Positions 45,234 to 57,003 of a DNA stretch of 64,000 bases are shown in pieces. The stretch spans positions 62,001 to 126,000 of the forward strand of contig JAUSAZ010000089.1 of the NCBI GenBank assembly GCA_030652255.1, written 5' to 3'. The position numbers and the translations under genes are program-made. This DNA is from Myxococcales bacterium. Lineage in GTDB: Bacteria; Myxococcota_A; Polyangia; Polyangiales; Ga0077539. The notes below the pieces were generated by a model. It was not told the origin of the DNA and made no database searches. It saw only the letters and a program-made list of their open reading frames with translations. The first letter of the stretch is position 1. Each line of letters opens with the position of its first letter.

Positions 45234-46139
45234 TCAGCCGGGCAGCAGCAGCCCGAGGGTGGTGAGGACGGAGTGCAGCAGGAGCGCGCCGGCGGTGGCG
45301 CCGAGGACGGGGTTGAGGGGGCGGCCCTCGAGCGTGGCGACCTTGCGCGCGAGCGCGACGCCCAGCGGCAGCGTGAGGAGCGGGAGCAGCATCCAGGGCG
45401 CGCGGCGGGAGAGCGCCAGGGCGAGCGGGACGGCGAGCGCGACGGCCCAGCAGGCGACGTACTCCGCGACCCCGAAGCGGCGGCCGAAGCGGACGACGAG
45501 GGTGCGCTTGCCCGCGCGCACGTCGGTGCGGTGGTCGCGGACGTTGTTGACCACGAGCACGGCGGTGGCCAGGGCGCCCACCGGCGCCGCCAGGGCGAGG
45601 GCCAGCGGGGGGACCGTTCCGAGCGCGACGAAGGCCGTGCCGCCGACCGCGACGAGCCCGAAGAACACGAAGACGAACACGTCGCCGAGGCCGTTGTACC
45701 CGAGCGGGTACGGGCCGCCGGTGTACGCGACCCCGGAGGCGATCGAGGCGACGCCGATCGCTACGATGGCCCAGCCCGCGACGGCCGTGAGGTACACGCC
45801 CGCGAGGGTGGCGAGCGCGAAGGAGGCGACCATGCCCGCGCGCACCTGCGAGGGGCTGAGCAGCCCGGCCTGGGTGACCCGCGTGGGGCCGAGGCGCTCG
45901 GCCGTGTCGGCGCCCTTCTCGAAGTCGAAGACGTCGTTGGCGAGGTTGGTCCCGATCTGGATGAACATCGCGCCGAGCAGGGCCGCGGCCACGGCGCCCC
46001 AGCGGTAGGCCCCGCCCCCGGAGGCGCGCCAGGCCGCGGCGGCGCCGACCATCACGGGCGAGAGCGCGGCCGTGAGGGTCGCGGGGCGCGTGGCGAGCAG
46101 CCACACGCGTGGCAGCGACGGGGCGGGCGGGGCGTCCAT
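45234..46139 (-). CDS. menA: 1,4-dihydroxy-2-naphthoate polyprenyltransferase
   Basis: A 301-residue UbiA-superfamily membrane enzyme that joins the polyprenyl tail to DHNA to give demethylmenaquinone. About nine helices. The first Asp motif [14 protein letters not shown] (DxxxD) and second motif [17 protein letters not shown], with [23 protein letters not shown], are MenA-like. Start ATG 46139 lies 4 bases after menG. It is the last gene of the operon beginning at 50675. Confidence 0.93.
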   Translation of the reverse strand: MDAPPAPSLPRVWLLATRPATLTAALSPVMVGAAAAWRASGGGAYRWGAVAAALLGAMFIQIGTNLANDVFDFEKGADTAERLGPTRVTQAGLLSPSQVRAGMVASFALATLAGVYLTAVAGWAIVAIGVASIASGVAYTGGPYPLGYNGLGDVFVFVFFGLVAVGGTAFVALGTVPPLALALAAPVGALATAVLVVNNVRDHRTDVRAGKRTLVVRFGRRFGVAEYVACWAVALAVPLALALSRRAPWMLLPLLTLPLGVALARKVATLEGRPLNPVLGATAGALLLHSVLTTLGLLLPG

Positions 46140-46143
46140 CGGC

Positions 46144-46859
46144 TCAGGCCGCGGGGTCGCGCACGCCCACGTAGAGGTGCACCACGCCGAAGGTCATGGG
46201 CTCGGCGCGCTCGACCCGCAGGCCGCTCGCGCGCATCACCTCCGCGAACTCCGCGGCCGGGGGAAAGGCCGCGATGGAGCGCTGGAGGTAGCGGTACTCC
46301 CACGCGCCCGAGAGCAGCGCGCCCAGGGTCGGCACCACGTGGTGGATGTGCACCCGCGCCATCATGCCGAGCAGCCCCCGCCGGGGCTCGCTCAGCTCCA
46401 GGATCGCCACGCGCCCGCCCGGCTTGAGCGCCCGCGCCATCTCGCGCAGCGCCTTCGGCCGGTCGACCACGTTGCGGATGCCGAAGGCCATGCTGATGCC
46501 GTCGACGCTCGCGTCGTCGGCCTCGAGCTGCTCGGCGTCCCCGCGACGGAGCGTCACCCGGTCGCCCAGCCCCGCCGCGGCGACCTTCCGATCGCCCTCG
46601 GCGAGCATGCCCGCGGAGGGGTCGACGCCCACCACGGTCACCTCCGGGTGGCGGCGCGCGATCATCATCGCGAGGTCGCCGGTGCCCGTCGCGAGGTCGA
46701 GCACCCTCGCCCCCGGCTTCAGCGCGAGCGCGTCGACGGTGCGTCGCCGCCAGCGCTGGTCGATGCCGAGCGAGATGATCCGGTTCATGAGGTCGTAGCG
46801 GGAGGCGATGCGGTCGAACATCTCGCCGCTGCCGCCCCGCGGATCGACCGCCAGCGTCT

Positions 46860-46872
<13 letters not shown>
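46144..46872 (-). CDS. menG: Demethylmenaquinone methyltransferase (UbiE/MenG)
   Basis: A 242-residue SAM-dependent methyltransferase for the last step of menaquinone synthesis. Features: MFDRIASRYDLMNRIISLGIDQRWRR, motif I VLDLATGTGDLA, VVGVDPSAGML, DGISMAFGIRNVVDRPKALRE and the C-terminal ILELSEPRRGLLG. The start is GTG 46872, which has GGAGGG 6 bases upstream; an alternative GTG at 46863 overlaps the HMG-CoA reductase stop (GTGA). Either way it is coupled to that gene. Confidence 0.92.
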
Positions 46873-48050
<1,178 letters not shown>

Positions 48051-48052
48051 CG

Positions 48053-49039
48053 CTACGCCTCCGCCGCGCCCGCGTGGAGGGCGGCCATCACCGCGACGAA
48101 CTCCTCCGGCAGCAGCGCCTGCGGCCCGTCGGAGAGCGCCCGCCCGGGGTCGTCGTGGGTCTCCAGCATCACGCCCGCCGCGCCCGCGGCGAGGCCCGCG
48201 CGCGCCAGCGGCAGCACCAGGTCGCGCCGCCCCGTGGCGTGCGACGGGTCGACCACCACCGGCAGGCGGTGCACGTGGGCCAGCAGCGCGACGGCCCCGA
48301 GGTCGAGCAGGTTGCGGGTCGCGTGGTCGAAGCCCCGGATGCCCCGCTCGCAGTAGATCACCCCGGCGGCGCCGTGCTCGAGGAGGTACTCCCCCGCGAG
48401 GAGCCACTCCTCGACGGTGGCGCTCATCGCGCGCTTGAGCATCGCCGGCCGGCCGGTGCGCCCGATGGCCTTGAGCAGCGCGAAGTTCTGCATGTTGCGC
48501 GAGCCCACCTGGACGAGGTCGGCGTACTCGGCCACGAGGGAGACGTCGGCCTCGCCGAGCGCCTCGGTCACCACCCGCAGGCCGTTGACCTCCGCCGCGC
48601 GGCGCATCCAGCGCAGCGCCACCTCGCCGTGCCCCTGGAAGGCGTACGGCGACGAGCGCGGCTTGAAGGCGCCGCCCCGCAGGAGCCGCGCGCCGGACGC
48701 CGCCACGCGCGCCGCGACGGCGTCGATCTGCGCCTCGGACTCCACCGCGCAGGGCCCGGCCATGAAGACCTTCGCCGCGCCGCCGACCTCCACGCCGCGC
48801 ACGTTCACCGTGGGGGGCGAGGCGTCGACCCGCGGGTGCGCGGAGGCGGGCGCCACCACCGACGCCACGCCGGGGATGCGCAGGAGGGCCGAGGCCTCGA
48901 CCGCCGACGAGGCCGACGAGACCGAGAAGTGGCTGACCCGGCGGTCGCCGTCGTGGAGGGCCGTGACCCAGAGTCCCGCCGCGACGAGCGCGCGCTTGAC
49001 CTGGTCGGTGTCTGCGTCGGGTGCGAGCTGGATGATCAT
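48053..49039 (-). CDS. aroF: 3-deoxy-7-phosphoheptulonate synthase (DAHP synthase)
   Basis: A 328-residue class I-beta DAHP synthase, the first step of the shikimate pathway, which feeds chorismate and so menaquinone. An N-terminal ACT-like ferredoxin-fold (1-70: [22 protein letters not shown]) precedes the barrel. Motifs: [77 protein letters not shown]. The N-terminal domain may give feedback control. It is tightly linked to mvaA (2 bases) and to the polyprenyl synthase (14 bases). Confidence 0.94.
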   Translation of the reverse strand: MIIQLAPDADTDQVKRALVAAGLWVTALHDGDRRVSHFSVSSASSAVEASALLRIPGVASVVAPASAHPRVDASPPTVNVRGVEVGGAAKVFMAGPCAVESEAQIDAVAARVAASGARLLRGGAFKPRSSPYAFQGHGEVALRWMRRAAEVNGLRVVTEALGEADVSLVAEYADLVQVGSRNMQNFALLKAIGRTGRPAMLKRAMSATVEEWLLAGEYLLEHGAAGVIYCERGIRGFDHATRNLLDLGAVALLAHVHRLPVVVDPSHATGRRDLVLPLARAGLAAGAAGVMLETHDDPGRALSDGPQALLPEEFVAVMAALHAGAAEA

Positions 49040-49053
49040 CGTGGAGCTCCCAT

Positions 49054-50115
49054 CTACTTCCTACGGTCCACGAGGGCGGCGGCGACGTCGGCGAGCGCGT
49101 CGCGGGCGCGGCCCGCGGGGACGGCCTCGAGGCAGCCGAGGGCCTCGTCGGAGAGCGAGCGGGCGAGGGCCCGCGCGTCGGCGACGGCGCCCGTCTCCCG
49201 AAGCGCGGCGGTGACCCGGGCGGCGATGGCGTCGTCGACCGCCACGCTCGCGTCGCCCACCACCCCGCGCAGCCACTGACCGAAGGTCGGGTCGCGCTCG
49301 ACCGCCAGCAACAGCGGGAAGGTGATCTTCCCCTCGCGCAGGTCGCCGAAGAGGGACTTGCCCACGAGCGCCGCATCGCCCGCGACATCGAGCACGTCGT
49401 CCATCACCTGGAACGCCACGCCCACGTGCCGACCGTAGCGCTCCAGGGCCTCCGCGGCCCGCGCGTCGAGCCCGCCCGCCCGCGCGCCCGCCGCCATCGC
49501 CCAGCGGAAGAGCGACGCGGTCTTGCCCTCGACCACCTCGAAGTACGAGGCGCGCGCCGGCACCGTGCCGCGGAGCGCGAGCTGCAACGCCTCGGCCCCG
49601 AGCATCTGGTCGAGGGTGTCGAGGGCGCGGTCGAGCAGGTCGTGGTGGCCCGTCGAGCGGATGCGCCGCAGCGCCTCGACCAGCAGCCAGTCGCCCGCGT
49701 ACACCGACGCGATGTTGCCGTAGACCACCCGCGAGGTGGGCGCCCCGCGGCGGCGGTCGCCGAGGTCGACCACGTCGTCGTGCAGGAGCGTGGCGCTGTG
49801 CACCAGCTCGGCGGCCACGGCGAGGTCGCGGGCGGTGCGGTCGAAGCCGCTCCCGGCCCGGGCCGCGAGGGCCACGCAGAGCGGGCGCAGGCGCTTGCCG
49901 CCGAGGTCGAGCAGGTGCCGCGCGGCGCCGTGCATCGGGGTGGCCCCGGGCTCCAGCGTGGCGAGGGCGGCGTCGACGTCGACGAGGTCGGCGGCGATCC
50001 AGAGGCGGAGCTCGGCCAGGCGGGAGGTGAGCCCGTCCTCGACGTGAGCGGCGGTGACCTCCTCGACGCGGCGTAGCGTGCCCGTGGCGGGCTTCGTGCT
50101 GAGCACGGTGTTCAT
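49054..50115 (-). CDS. Polyprenyl diphosphate synthase (long-chain trans type)
   Basis: 353 residues. The first Asp-rich motif LLHDDVVD (D113-D117) and the second MDDVLD (D239-D243), with [38 protein letters not shown] and [15 protein letters not shown], are typical of heptaprenyl/octaprenyl synthases that build menaquinone tails. Chain length cannot be read. The start ATG 50115 overlaps the regulator stop (ATGA). An N-terminal extension of about 45 residues lacks known motifs. Confidence 0.92.
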   Translation of the reverse strand: MNTVLSTKPATGTLRRVEEVTAAHVEDGLTSRLAELRLWIAADLVDVDAALATLEPGATPMHGAARHLLDLGGKRLRPLCVALAARAGSGFDRTARDLAVAAELVHSATLLHDDVVDLGDRRRGAPTSRVVYGNIASVYAGDWLLVEALRRIRSTGHHDLLDRALDTLDQMLGAEALQLALRGTVPARASYFEVVEGKTASLFRWAMAAGARAGGLDARAAEALERYGRHVGVAFQVMDDVLDVAGDAALVGKSLFGDLREGKITFPLLLAVERDPTFGQWLRGVVGDASVAVDDAIAARVTAALRETGAVADARALARSLSDEALGCLEAVPAGRARDALADVAAALVDRRK

Positions 50116-50675
50116 CCCTTCCTACCCTTCCCCGCCGCGGCGGCGGTCACCTGGCGACCGAGCGCCAGGAGGTTTCCGAAATCGCCGAAGTCCGCCCGGC
50201 GCGACGCCAGGAAGGACTCGATCACCGTCTCGGCCATCGTCGCGAAGCTCATGAGCCGCCCGAGGCGCTCGCGCCGCGCCCGCGACGCCGCGCCGCTGCC
50301 GGTGCGCTTGAGCGCCGCCTGCGCCCGGGCCAGCCGCTCGCGCACGCTCACCGCCAGGAAGCGCTCGCGCTCGTGCACGACCTTCGAGATCATCTTCCAG
50401 AAGTCCGTCTCGGCCTCGAAGAAGTCGCGACGCTCGCCCGGGATCCAGACCTTGCGCACGACCCCCCAGCGCTGGAGCTCCGTGAGCGTCATGCTCACCG
50501 CCCCGGCGGACATCTGGAGCCGCTCGCCCAGCTCCGCCGCCGGGAGCGCGTCGCCGTGGAGGTACAGCACCGTCCACGTGCGCCCGAGCGCCCGGCGGAA
50601 TCCCCAGTGCTCGATCACGTCTCCGATCGCGTCGGCGGCCAGCAGCTCCGCCTCGTGCTCTGTCGTCGGCTCCAT
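50112..50675 (-). CDS. GbsR/MarR-type transcriptional regulator of the menaquinone operon
   Basis: 187 residues. A winged helix-turn-helix of the GbsR/MarR group: GRTWTVLYLHGDALPAAELGE, QMSAGAVSMTLTELQRWGVVRKV (recognition helix and wing) and GERRDFFEAETDFWKMISKV, then helical dimerisation segments. Coupled by ATGA overlap to the polyprenyl synthase, it is the first gene of the operon. An inverted repeat lies directly over its promoter and start, so autoregulation and control of the whole operon are likely. The ligand is unknown; quinone or isoprenoid intermediates are plausible. Confidence 0.87.
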   Translation of the reverse strand: MEPTTEHEAELLAADAIGDVIEHWGFRRALGRTWTVLYLHGDALPAAELGERLQMSAGAVSMTLTELQRWGVVRKVWIPGERRDFFEAETDFWKMISKVVHERERFLAVSVRERLARAQAALKRTGSGAASRARRERLGRLMSFATMAETVIESFLASRRADFGDFGNLLALGRQVTAAAAGKGRKG

Positions 50676-50683
50676 TCAGCGCC

Positions 50684-50715
50684 TCTGAACTTTCAATAAC
50701 TTCTGAAGGTTCAGA
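50684..50715. promoter_or_regulatory. Operator: near-perfect 12-bp inverted repeat
   Basis: TCTGAACTTTCA (50684-50695), 8 bases, TGAAGGTTCAGA (50704-50715): 11 of 12 positions are complementary. It overlaps the -10 region of the regulator's promoter. A further TTCAG-N5-CTGAA (50675-50689) shares its right half with the left arm. Probably the autoregulatory site of the GbsR-type protein. Confidence 0.65.
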
Positions 50716-50740
50716 TAGGCGACGGCGCCCCGCGGGTCAA
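50712..50740 (-). promoter_or_regulatory. Promoter candidate for the menaquinone operon
   Basis: Minus strand: TTGACC (50740-50735), 17 bases, TATCTG (50717-50712). The -35 overlaps the 3' end of the upstream YfhO-like gene; the -10 overlaps the operator. Confidence 0.45.
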
Positions 50741-53046
50741 GGGCCGAGGCGGCGGCGCCCAAGGAGCAGCGCCCCGAGCGCGGCGGCGAGCGCGGCGGCG
50801 GACACCCAAGCCCCGGCGATGAGCCCGCGGGGCCGGTAGCGCATCTCCACCCGCGACCTCCCCGCCGGGATGCGCACCGCGCGCAGGGCGAGGTTGGCCG
50901 GATGGATCTCCGCCGGGCGCCCGTCGACGGTCGCGCTCCACCCCGGGAAGACCCCGTCGGTGAGCACCGCCCAGGCCGGGCCCGCGGCCTCGCAGCGCAG
51001 CGCGACGTGCTCCGGTCGATCGACGAGCACCGCGCAGGCGCCCGCGGCCTCTACGGGCGCGGCGCCCTCGATCACGGCGTCGCGGGCGGCGAGGAAGTCC
51101 GGTCGCTGGAGCGCGGCCTCGGTGTCCGCCTGCGAGGCCGACGGCAGCACCCTCGCGGGCACGTAGGCCCGCGGGACGACCCCCGGGATCGCGACCAGCG
51201 CGGCGCCCCAGGCGGGGTACCGGACAAGGACCTGGAGGCCGTGCCCGGGCGGGAGCTGCTCGTCGAGGAGCAGGGCGTAGCGGGTCGCGGTGATCTGCAA
51301 CAGCCGGATGGGGCGCGCGCGCAGCACGGCCGGGTAGCGGCCCTCACGCGGCACGACGAAGGCGTCGTAGGGATCGAGCTGCGCGACCCCCGCCGGGAGC
51401 CCGAGGTTGGGGCGCAGCGCGAGGGCCTGGCTGAGCGCGCGATCGGCGCCGGGCTGTTCGACGTGGAGGAGCGCGGAGCGGTAGAGGCGCGTGGGCGCGG
51501 GGTGGGCCCGGTCGACGCGCCGGAGGTCGGGGGCGAGGCCCGCGCGCAGGTCGTGGATGTCCGAGCGCGTCCAGCGGACCATGGCCGAGTCGGCGATGGT
51601 GACGTCGGCGATGGCCAGCACCGCGAGGGCGACCCGGAGCGTCGCCGGCGTCCACGAGCGCTGCCGGGCGAGGACGAAGAGCAGCGCGTAGGCCAGGGCG
51701 AGCACGGCGGCGCGGAGGGCGGCGCTCGCCACCGCGGCCCCGGCGACGGCGGGCGTCACGCGCCCGAGGCGGCCGACCAGCGCGACGGCGATCGCCGGGC
51801 CGTACAGGTGGCCGAGGAGCGCCGCGACGCTCAGCGGGACGAGCGCGACGAGGGCGACGCGCAGCGCCCGCGCGGGGTGCTCGGCGACGACCGCGATGCC
51901 GCGCGCCCCGAGGAAGCACGCGCCGAAGGACGCGAGGAGGGCGTACTTCTCGGAGTGACGGAAGAGGCGGGCGCCCGGGAAGTAGTGGAAGAACGGCTCC
52001 CAGAGGGGCGTGCGCCGCCCGAGGGCGATCCAGAGCGAGAGGGCGACCAGGGCGACGACGGCGGTGTCGATGGGGCGGCGGTGGGGGCGACGCAGCGCGG
52101 CGGCGGCGAGCAGGGGCACCGCGAGCCCGAGGTACAGCCCCGGCAGGATGGGCTCGTAGGGCTCGCCGGTGCCCTCGTCGTAGAGCGCGTGGACGAACCA
52201 CTCCGGGGTGTGGGGCGCGCCGAAGATCCCGGGCCAGACGAGCTCGAGGAGGCGGAGCGGGTGGAGCGCGAAGTGGTTGGCCTCGGTCGCAGCGATGCCC
52301 GCGCCGCGGACGTAGGCGTTGACCCCCATCGCGGGGAGGAGCTGCACCGCGCCGAGCGCGCCGGCGAGGGCGGCCGCCGCGGCGAGGGTGGCGACCGCGG
52401 GCAGGCGTCGACCGGGCTGCGATGAGAGCGCGACGGCGAGGCCCGCGAGGCCGCCGAAATAGACCGCCATGGGGTCGCCCGCAAAGAGCGACCAGGCGAG
52501 CAGCAGAGCACCGGTCGCCGCGGCGGAGGCGCGGGCGGCGAGGGTCTCGGCCGCGATGGCGCGGGTGAGGGCCGACAGGAACCACGGGACGAAGGCGAAG
52601 CCCCAGGCGTAGGTGCCGTTGCAGGTGAGCAGGCTCACGTAGGGGCAGGAGAACGCGAAGAGGGCCCCGCCGAAGGTGGCGATCGGGTCGTCGAACCGGA
52701 GGGCCCGGAGCCAGTGGCGCAGGCCCAGCGCCACGATGGGGAGATGGACGAGGGAGAAGAGGTCGACCCCCAGCGGAAGGGGCAGGAGGGTGAGCAGGTT
52801 GAGCGGGTCGAGCGCCCCGGGCTGAATCATCGCGAGCACCGGGCGGCCGAGGCCCAGCTGCGGGTTCCAGAGGGCGAGGTCGCCCTCGAGGAGGCGCTGG
52901 CGGACGTAGATCTTCAGCGGGTACGAGTACGTGAGGAGGTCGCCCGCGAAGAGGGTCTGCCCGAGCCACAGGGGCGCCGCGAGGACGAGGAGCGGGCCCA
53001 GCAGGAGGGCCGCGCCGAGGGTCAGGCGCCGAGCCAGGTTGGTCAT
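50737..53046 (-). CDS. YfhO-like multi-pass membrane protein (GT-C type)
   Basis: 769 residues with about 12 hydrophobic segments and a C-terminal periplasmic part. The first loop holds FAGDLLTYSYPLKIYVRQRL with an acidic residue typical of GT-C glycosyltransferases. IQPGALDPLNLLTLLPLP and LWNPQLGLGRPVLA are YfhO-like motifs (GDPL/NP). The C-terminus has VLTDGVFPGWSATVDGRPAEIHPANLALRAVRIPAG, the characteristic YfhO C-terminal sandwich. A polyprenyl-linked sugar substrate at the envelope is likely. ATG 53046 begins with a signal-anchor-like helix. The frame is open further upstream without a start signal. Confidence 0.85.
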   Translation of the reverse strand: MTNLARRLTLGAALLLGPLLVLAAPLWLGQTLFAGDLLTYSYPLKIYVRQRLLEGDLALWNPQLGLGRPVLAMIQPGALDPLNLLTLLPLPLGVDLFSLVHLPIVALGLRHWLRALRFDDPIATFGGALFAFSCPYVSLLTCNGTYAWGFAFVPWFLSALTRAIAAETLAARASAAATGALLLAWSLFAGDPMAVYFGGLAGLAVALSSQPGRRLPAVATLAAAAALAGALGAVQLLPAMGVNAYVRGAGIAATEANHFALHPLRLLELVWPGIFGAPHTPEWFVHALYDEGTGEPYEPILPGLYLGLAVPLLAAAALRRPHRRPIDTAVVALVALSLWIALGRRTPLWEPFFHYFPGARLFRHSEKYALLASFGACFLGARGIAVVAEHPARALRVALVALVPLSVAALLGHLYGPAIAVALVGRLGRVTPAVAGAAVASAALRAAVLALAYALLFVLARQRSWTPATLRVALAVLAIADVTIADSAMVRWTRSDIHDLRAGLAPDLRRVDRAHPAPTRLYRSALLHVEQPGADRALSQALALRPNLGLPAGVAQLDPYDAFVVPREGRYPAVLRARPIRLLQITATRYALLLDEQLPPGHGLQVLVRYPAWGAALVAIPGVVPRAYVPARVLPSASQADTEAALQRPDFLAARDAVIEGAAPVEAAGACAVLVDRPEHVALRCEAAGPAWAVLTDGVFPGWSATVDGRPAEIHPANLALRAVRIPAGRSRVEMRYRPRGLIAGAWVSAAALAAALGALLLGRRRLGP

Positions 53047-53166
53047 ACGAGCACCGGGATGATTCCACGATCGCCCCCGGCGGTGGGGGGCCTCCTCGCG
53101 GGGCGCCGACTTCTCGACGGACTTCGGGGGCTGTTCAAGGGCGCACCGCGGGTGCAACGTTGACGG

Positions 53167-54690
<1,524 letters not shown>

Positions 54691-54761
54691 GGCGGGACCG
54701 CCGACCGCCTCCAGTCTTCCCGACGCAGCCTCCAGCAGCCTGAAGTCGCCCGCGGGCTGCC

Positions 54762-54790
54762 TTGACCGCGATGCCGCAGGCATGGGACAT
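54762..54790 (+). promoter_or_regulatory. Promoter candidate for the Cys-repeat lipoprotein
   Basis: TTGACC (54762-54767), 17 bases, GGACAT (54785-54790), CGCGG. A GAGG ribosome site precedes the ATG at 54848. Confidence 0.4.
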
Positions 54791-54847
54791 CGCGGCCCTA
54801 GCAGGTCGCGGTGGGTGCCGCGACGCGATGTACACCACGAGGTAGCG

Positions 54848-56920
54848 ATGCGGTCTTCAAGTTCCCTGGTACTCCTTCTCGCCACGCTGGGCAGCGGCCT
54901 TGCGGCGTGTTCCGACCCCGCGGTCAACACCGGCCCGGTCGACGCCGGCAACACCGTCGACACCGGCAGCCCCGTCGACACCGGCAACCCCGCCGACACC
55001 GGCACGCCCACCGACCGCGGCAACGGCTCCGACACCGGCACCAACATGGACTCCGGCCAGGCCACCGACAGCGGCCCCGCCAACGACACCGGCCCGGTCG
55101 GTGACACCGGGCCGCGCGCCGACACCGGCCCCGCCGATGCGGGCCCTCCCTATGACCCCTGCGCCATGGCCTCGGTCGTCGACCTCAACGCGATGGGCAC
55201 CACCGCGGGCAGCGTCACCCGCATCACCCGCAACAACAACAACGTCGGCGCGATGGCTCCGCTGGTCGGCCCGTGCGGCCGCCCCGGACACGAGGTGGTG
55301 TTCCGCTACGTCCCGCGCACCAGCGCCCGGCTGCGCATCAGCACCGACAACATGGGCACCGACATGATGCTCGACACGGTCGTCTGGGCGCAGCCGATGT
55401 GCGCGCCGGCGGTCGGCGACGCGGGCGTCTCGGCCCTCGGCTGCAGCGACGACAACGGGACCGCCCCCCGCACGCGCGCCTCGGCGTTCACCACGGCGGC
55501 GCCCGCCGCGATGGGCACGCCGATCTTCATCGTCGTCGCCGGGTACACCCCGCCCGCCGGGACGGGCTTCGTGCCGCAGGGCAACTTCGAGCTCTCGGTG
55601 ACCGAGATCTCCACCGTCGCCGCCGGCGGCATGTGTGACACCACCGGGCAGACCAACGTCTGCGCCACCGGGTCGATCTGCGTCGGCGCCGCGGGCGCGA
55701 TGATGGGCACCTGCACCGCCGACGGCGCCCTCAACGGCGCCTGCCGCGCCATGGGCATGGCCTGCGACGGCGCCCTCGTCTGCAGCGGCTCGGCCACCTC
55801 GACCTCCTCGCGCTGCCGCACGGCCGTCGCGGCCGGCGCCGCGTGCGACCCCCTGCGCGTCATGAACGTCTGTGCCACCGGCTCCAACTGCGTGACCCGC
55901 AACGGCGCCTCCACCTGCATCGCCACGGGCACCGCTGGCGGCTCGTGCCGCGCGACCGAGCCGCGCTGCGACGGGATGCTCTCCTGCTCCTCGGCGGGCG
56001 TCTGCCGCACCATCGTCGCCGTCGACGGCGCCTGCGAGACCGCCAACACCACCACCGTCTGCGCCGCGGGCGGCACCTGCGTCGCCACGACCGCGGGCGC
56101 CGCGATGGGCACCTGCCGCGCCGCCGGCTCCGCCCCGGGCACCGCCTGCCGCGCGACCGAGCCGCGCTGCGACGGGATGCTCTCCTGCTCCGCGTCCAGC
56201 GTCTGCCGCACGGTCGTCGCCGTGGGCGGCGCCTGCGAGTCCAGCAACTCCTCCACGGTCTGCGCCACGGGCGGCACCTGCGTCGCCGCGACGCCGGGCG
56301 CCGCCATGGGCACCTGCCGCGCCGCTGGCACCGCCGCGGGCACCGCCTGCCGCGACGCCGCTCCGCGCTGCGACACCGGCCTCGACTGCAGCACCATGAC
56401 GGGCAGCGGCGTGTGCCGCCGTACGATCGCCTCGGGCGCGGCCTGCGTCCCGGCCTCGACCACCGAGCTGTGCGCGATGGGCACCGCGTGTCGCCCCACC
56501 TCGGCGATCGCCGGCACCTGCACGATGGGCACCCCCGAGACGGAGCCCAACAACACCCCGATGATGGCGCAGGCCGCGATGACCGTGAGCGCGGTCTACT
56601 CGGGCATGGCGTCCAGCACGGACACCGACTGCTTCCGCGTGACCGTCCCGATGGGTGGCGGCATCTACGCGGAGAGCAACCTCCCGGCGACCCCGACCTG
56701 CCCGTCCGGCGGCCCCGACCCGGTCATCACCGTCTACAACCCCGCGGGGACGGAGATCGACAGCGTGGATGACGGTCGCGGCCTCTGCGGTACGCTCACC
56801 CCGGCGGGTTCGGCGGACGTCCGCAACCTCCCGGCCGGCACGTACACGGTCTGCATCGAGGGCTTCAACACGATGGTGGCGAACTACCTCCTCACCGTCG
56901 GCGTGATTCCCCCGACCTGA
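54848..56920 (+). CDS. Large Cys-repeat lipoprotein with PPC domain
   Basis: 690 residues. Signal with lipobox LAAC (Cys21), then a long Asp-Thr-Gly linker (DTG repeated, about 25-95) of the type seen in several neighbours. A beta-rich domain follows (about 100-255: VVDLNAMGTTAGSVTRITRN, ARLRISTDNMGTDMMLD). Then come Cys-rich repeats (about 260-545; unit of 67 residues repeated near-identically at 55951 and 56152). The C-terminus is a pre-peptidase C-terminal (PPC)-like sandwich (TEPNNTPMMAQAA, DTDCFRVTVPMG, GTYTVCIEGFN). It probably sits on the outer membrane surface; the PPC domain suggests a substrate-binding role. Start ATG 54848 has a GAGG site. Confidence 0.8.
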   Translation: MRSSSSLVLLLATLGSGLAACSDPAVNTGPVDAGNTVDTGSPVDTGNPADTGTPTDRGNGSDTGTNMDSGQATDSGPANDTGPVGDTGPRADTGPADAGPPYDPCAMASVVDLNAMGTTAGSVTRITRNNNNVGAMAPLVGPCGRPGHEVVFRYVPRTSARLRISTDNMGTDMMLDTVVWAQPMCAPAVGDAGVSALGCSDDNGTAPRTRASAFTTAAPAAMGTPIFIVVAGYTPPAGTGFVPQGNFELSVTEISTVAAGGMCDTTGQTNVCATGSICVGAAGAMMGTCTADGALNGACRAMGMACDGALVCSGSATSTSSRCRTAVAAGAACDPLRVMNVCATGSNCVTRNGASTCIATGTAGGSCRATEPRCDGMLSCSSAGVCRTIVAVDGACETANTTTVCAAGGTCVATTAGAAMGTCRAAGSAPGTACRATEPRCDGMLSCSASSVCRTVVAVGGACESSNSSTVCATGGTCVAATPGAAMGTCRAAGTAAGTACRDAAPRCDTGLDCSTMTGSGVCRRTIASGAACVPASTTELCAMGTACRPTSAIAGTCTMGTPETEPNNTPMMAQAAMTVSAVYSGMASSTDTDCFRVTVPMGGGIYAESNLPATPTCPSGGPDPVITVYNPAGTEIDSVDDGRGLCGTLTPAGSADVRNLPAGTYTVCIEGFNTMVANYLLTVGVIPPT
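55951..56352 (+). repeat. 201-bp tandem repeat in the Cys-repeat lipoprotein
   Basis: Two copies of 201 bases (67 codons), starting at 55951 and 56152, both containing the coding for RATEPRCDGMLSC. A third, diverged copy follows. In-frame duplication with high identity implies recent expansion. Confidence 0.7.
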
Positions 56921-56936
56921 TCGCCCCACCCGTACG

Positions 56937-56971
56937 CGCTCCGCGGGCCCCTTGGGTGGCCTCGCGGAGCG
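56937..56971. terminator. Hairpin between convergent lipoprotein genes
   Basis: CGCTCCGCG (56937-56945) and CGCGGAGCG (56963-56971) form a perfect 9-bp stem with a 17-base loop, 17 bases after one stop and 33 bases before the other. It is the best bidirectional terminator candidate in the window, although without a U-run. Confidence 0.6.
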
Positions 56972-57003
56972 TCCCCCCGTCCGCTCCCCCCTCTACATTC
57001 CCT

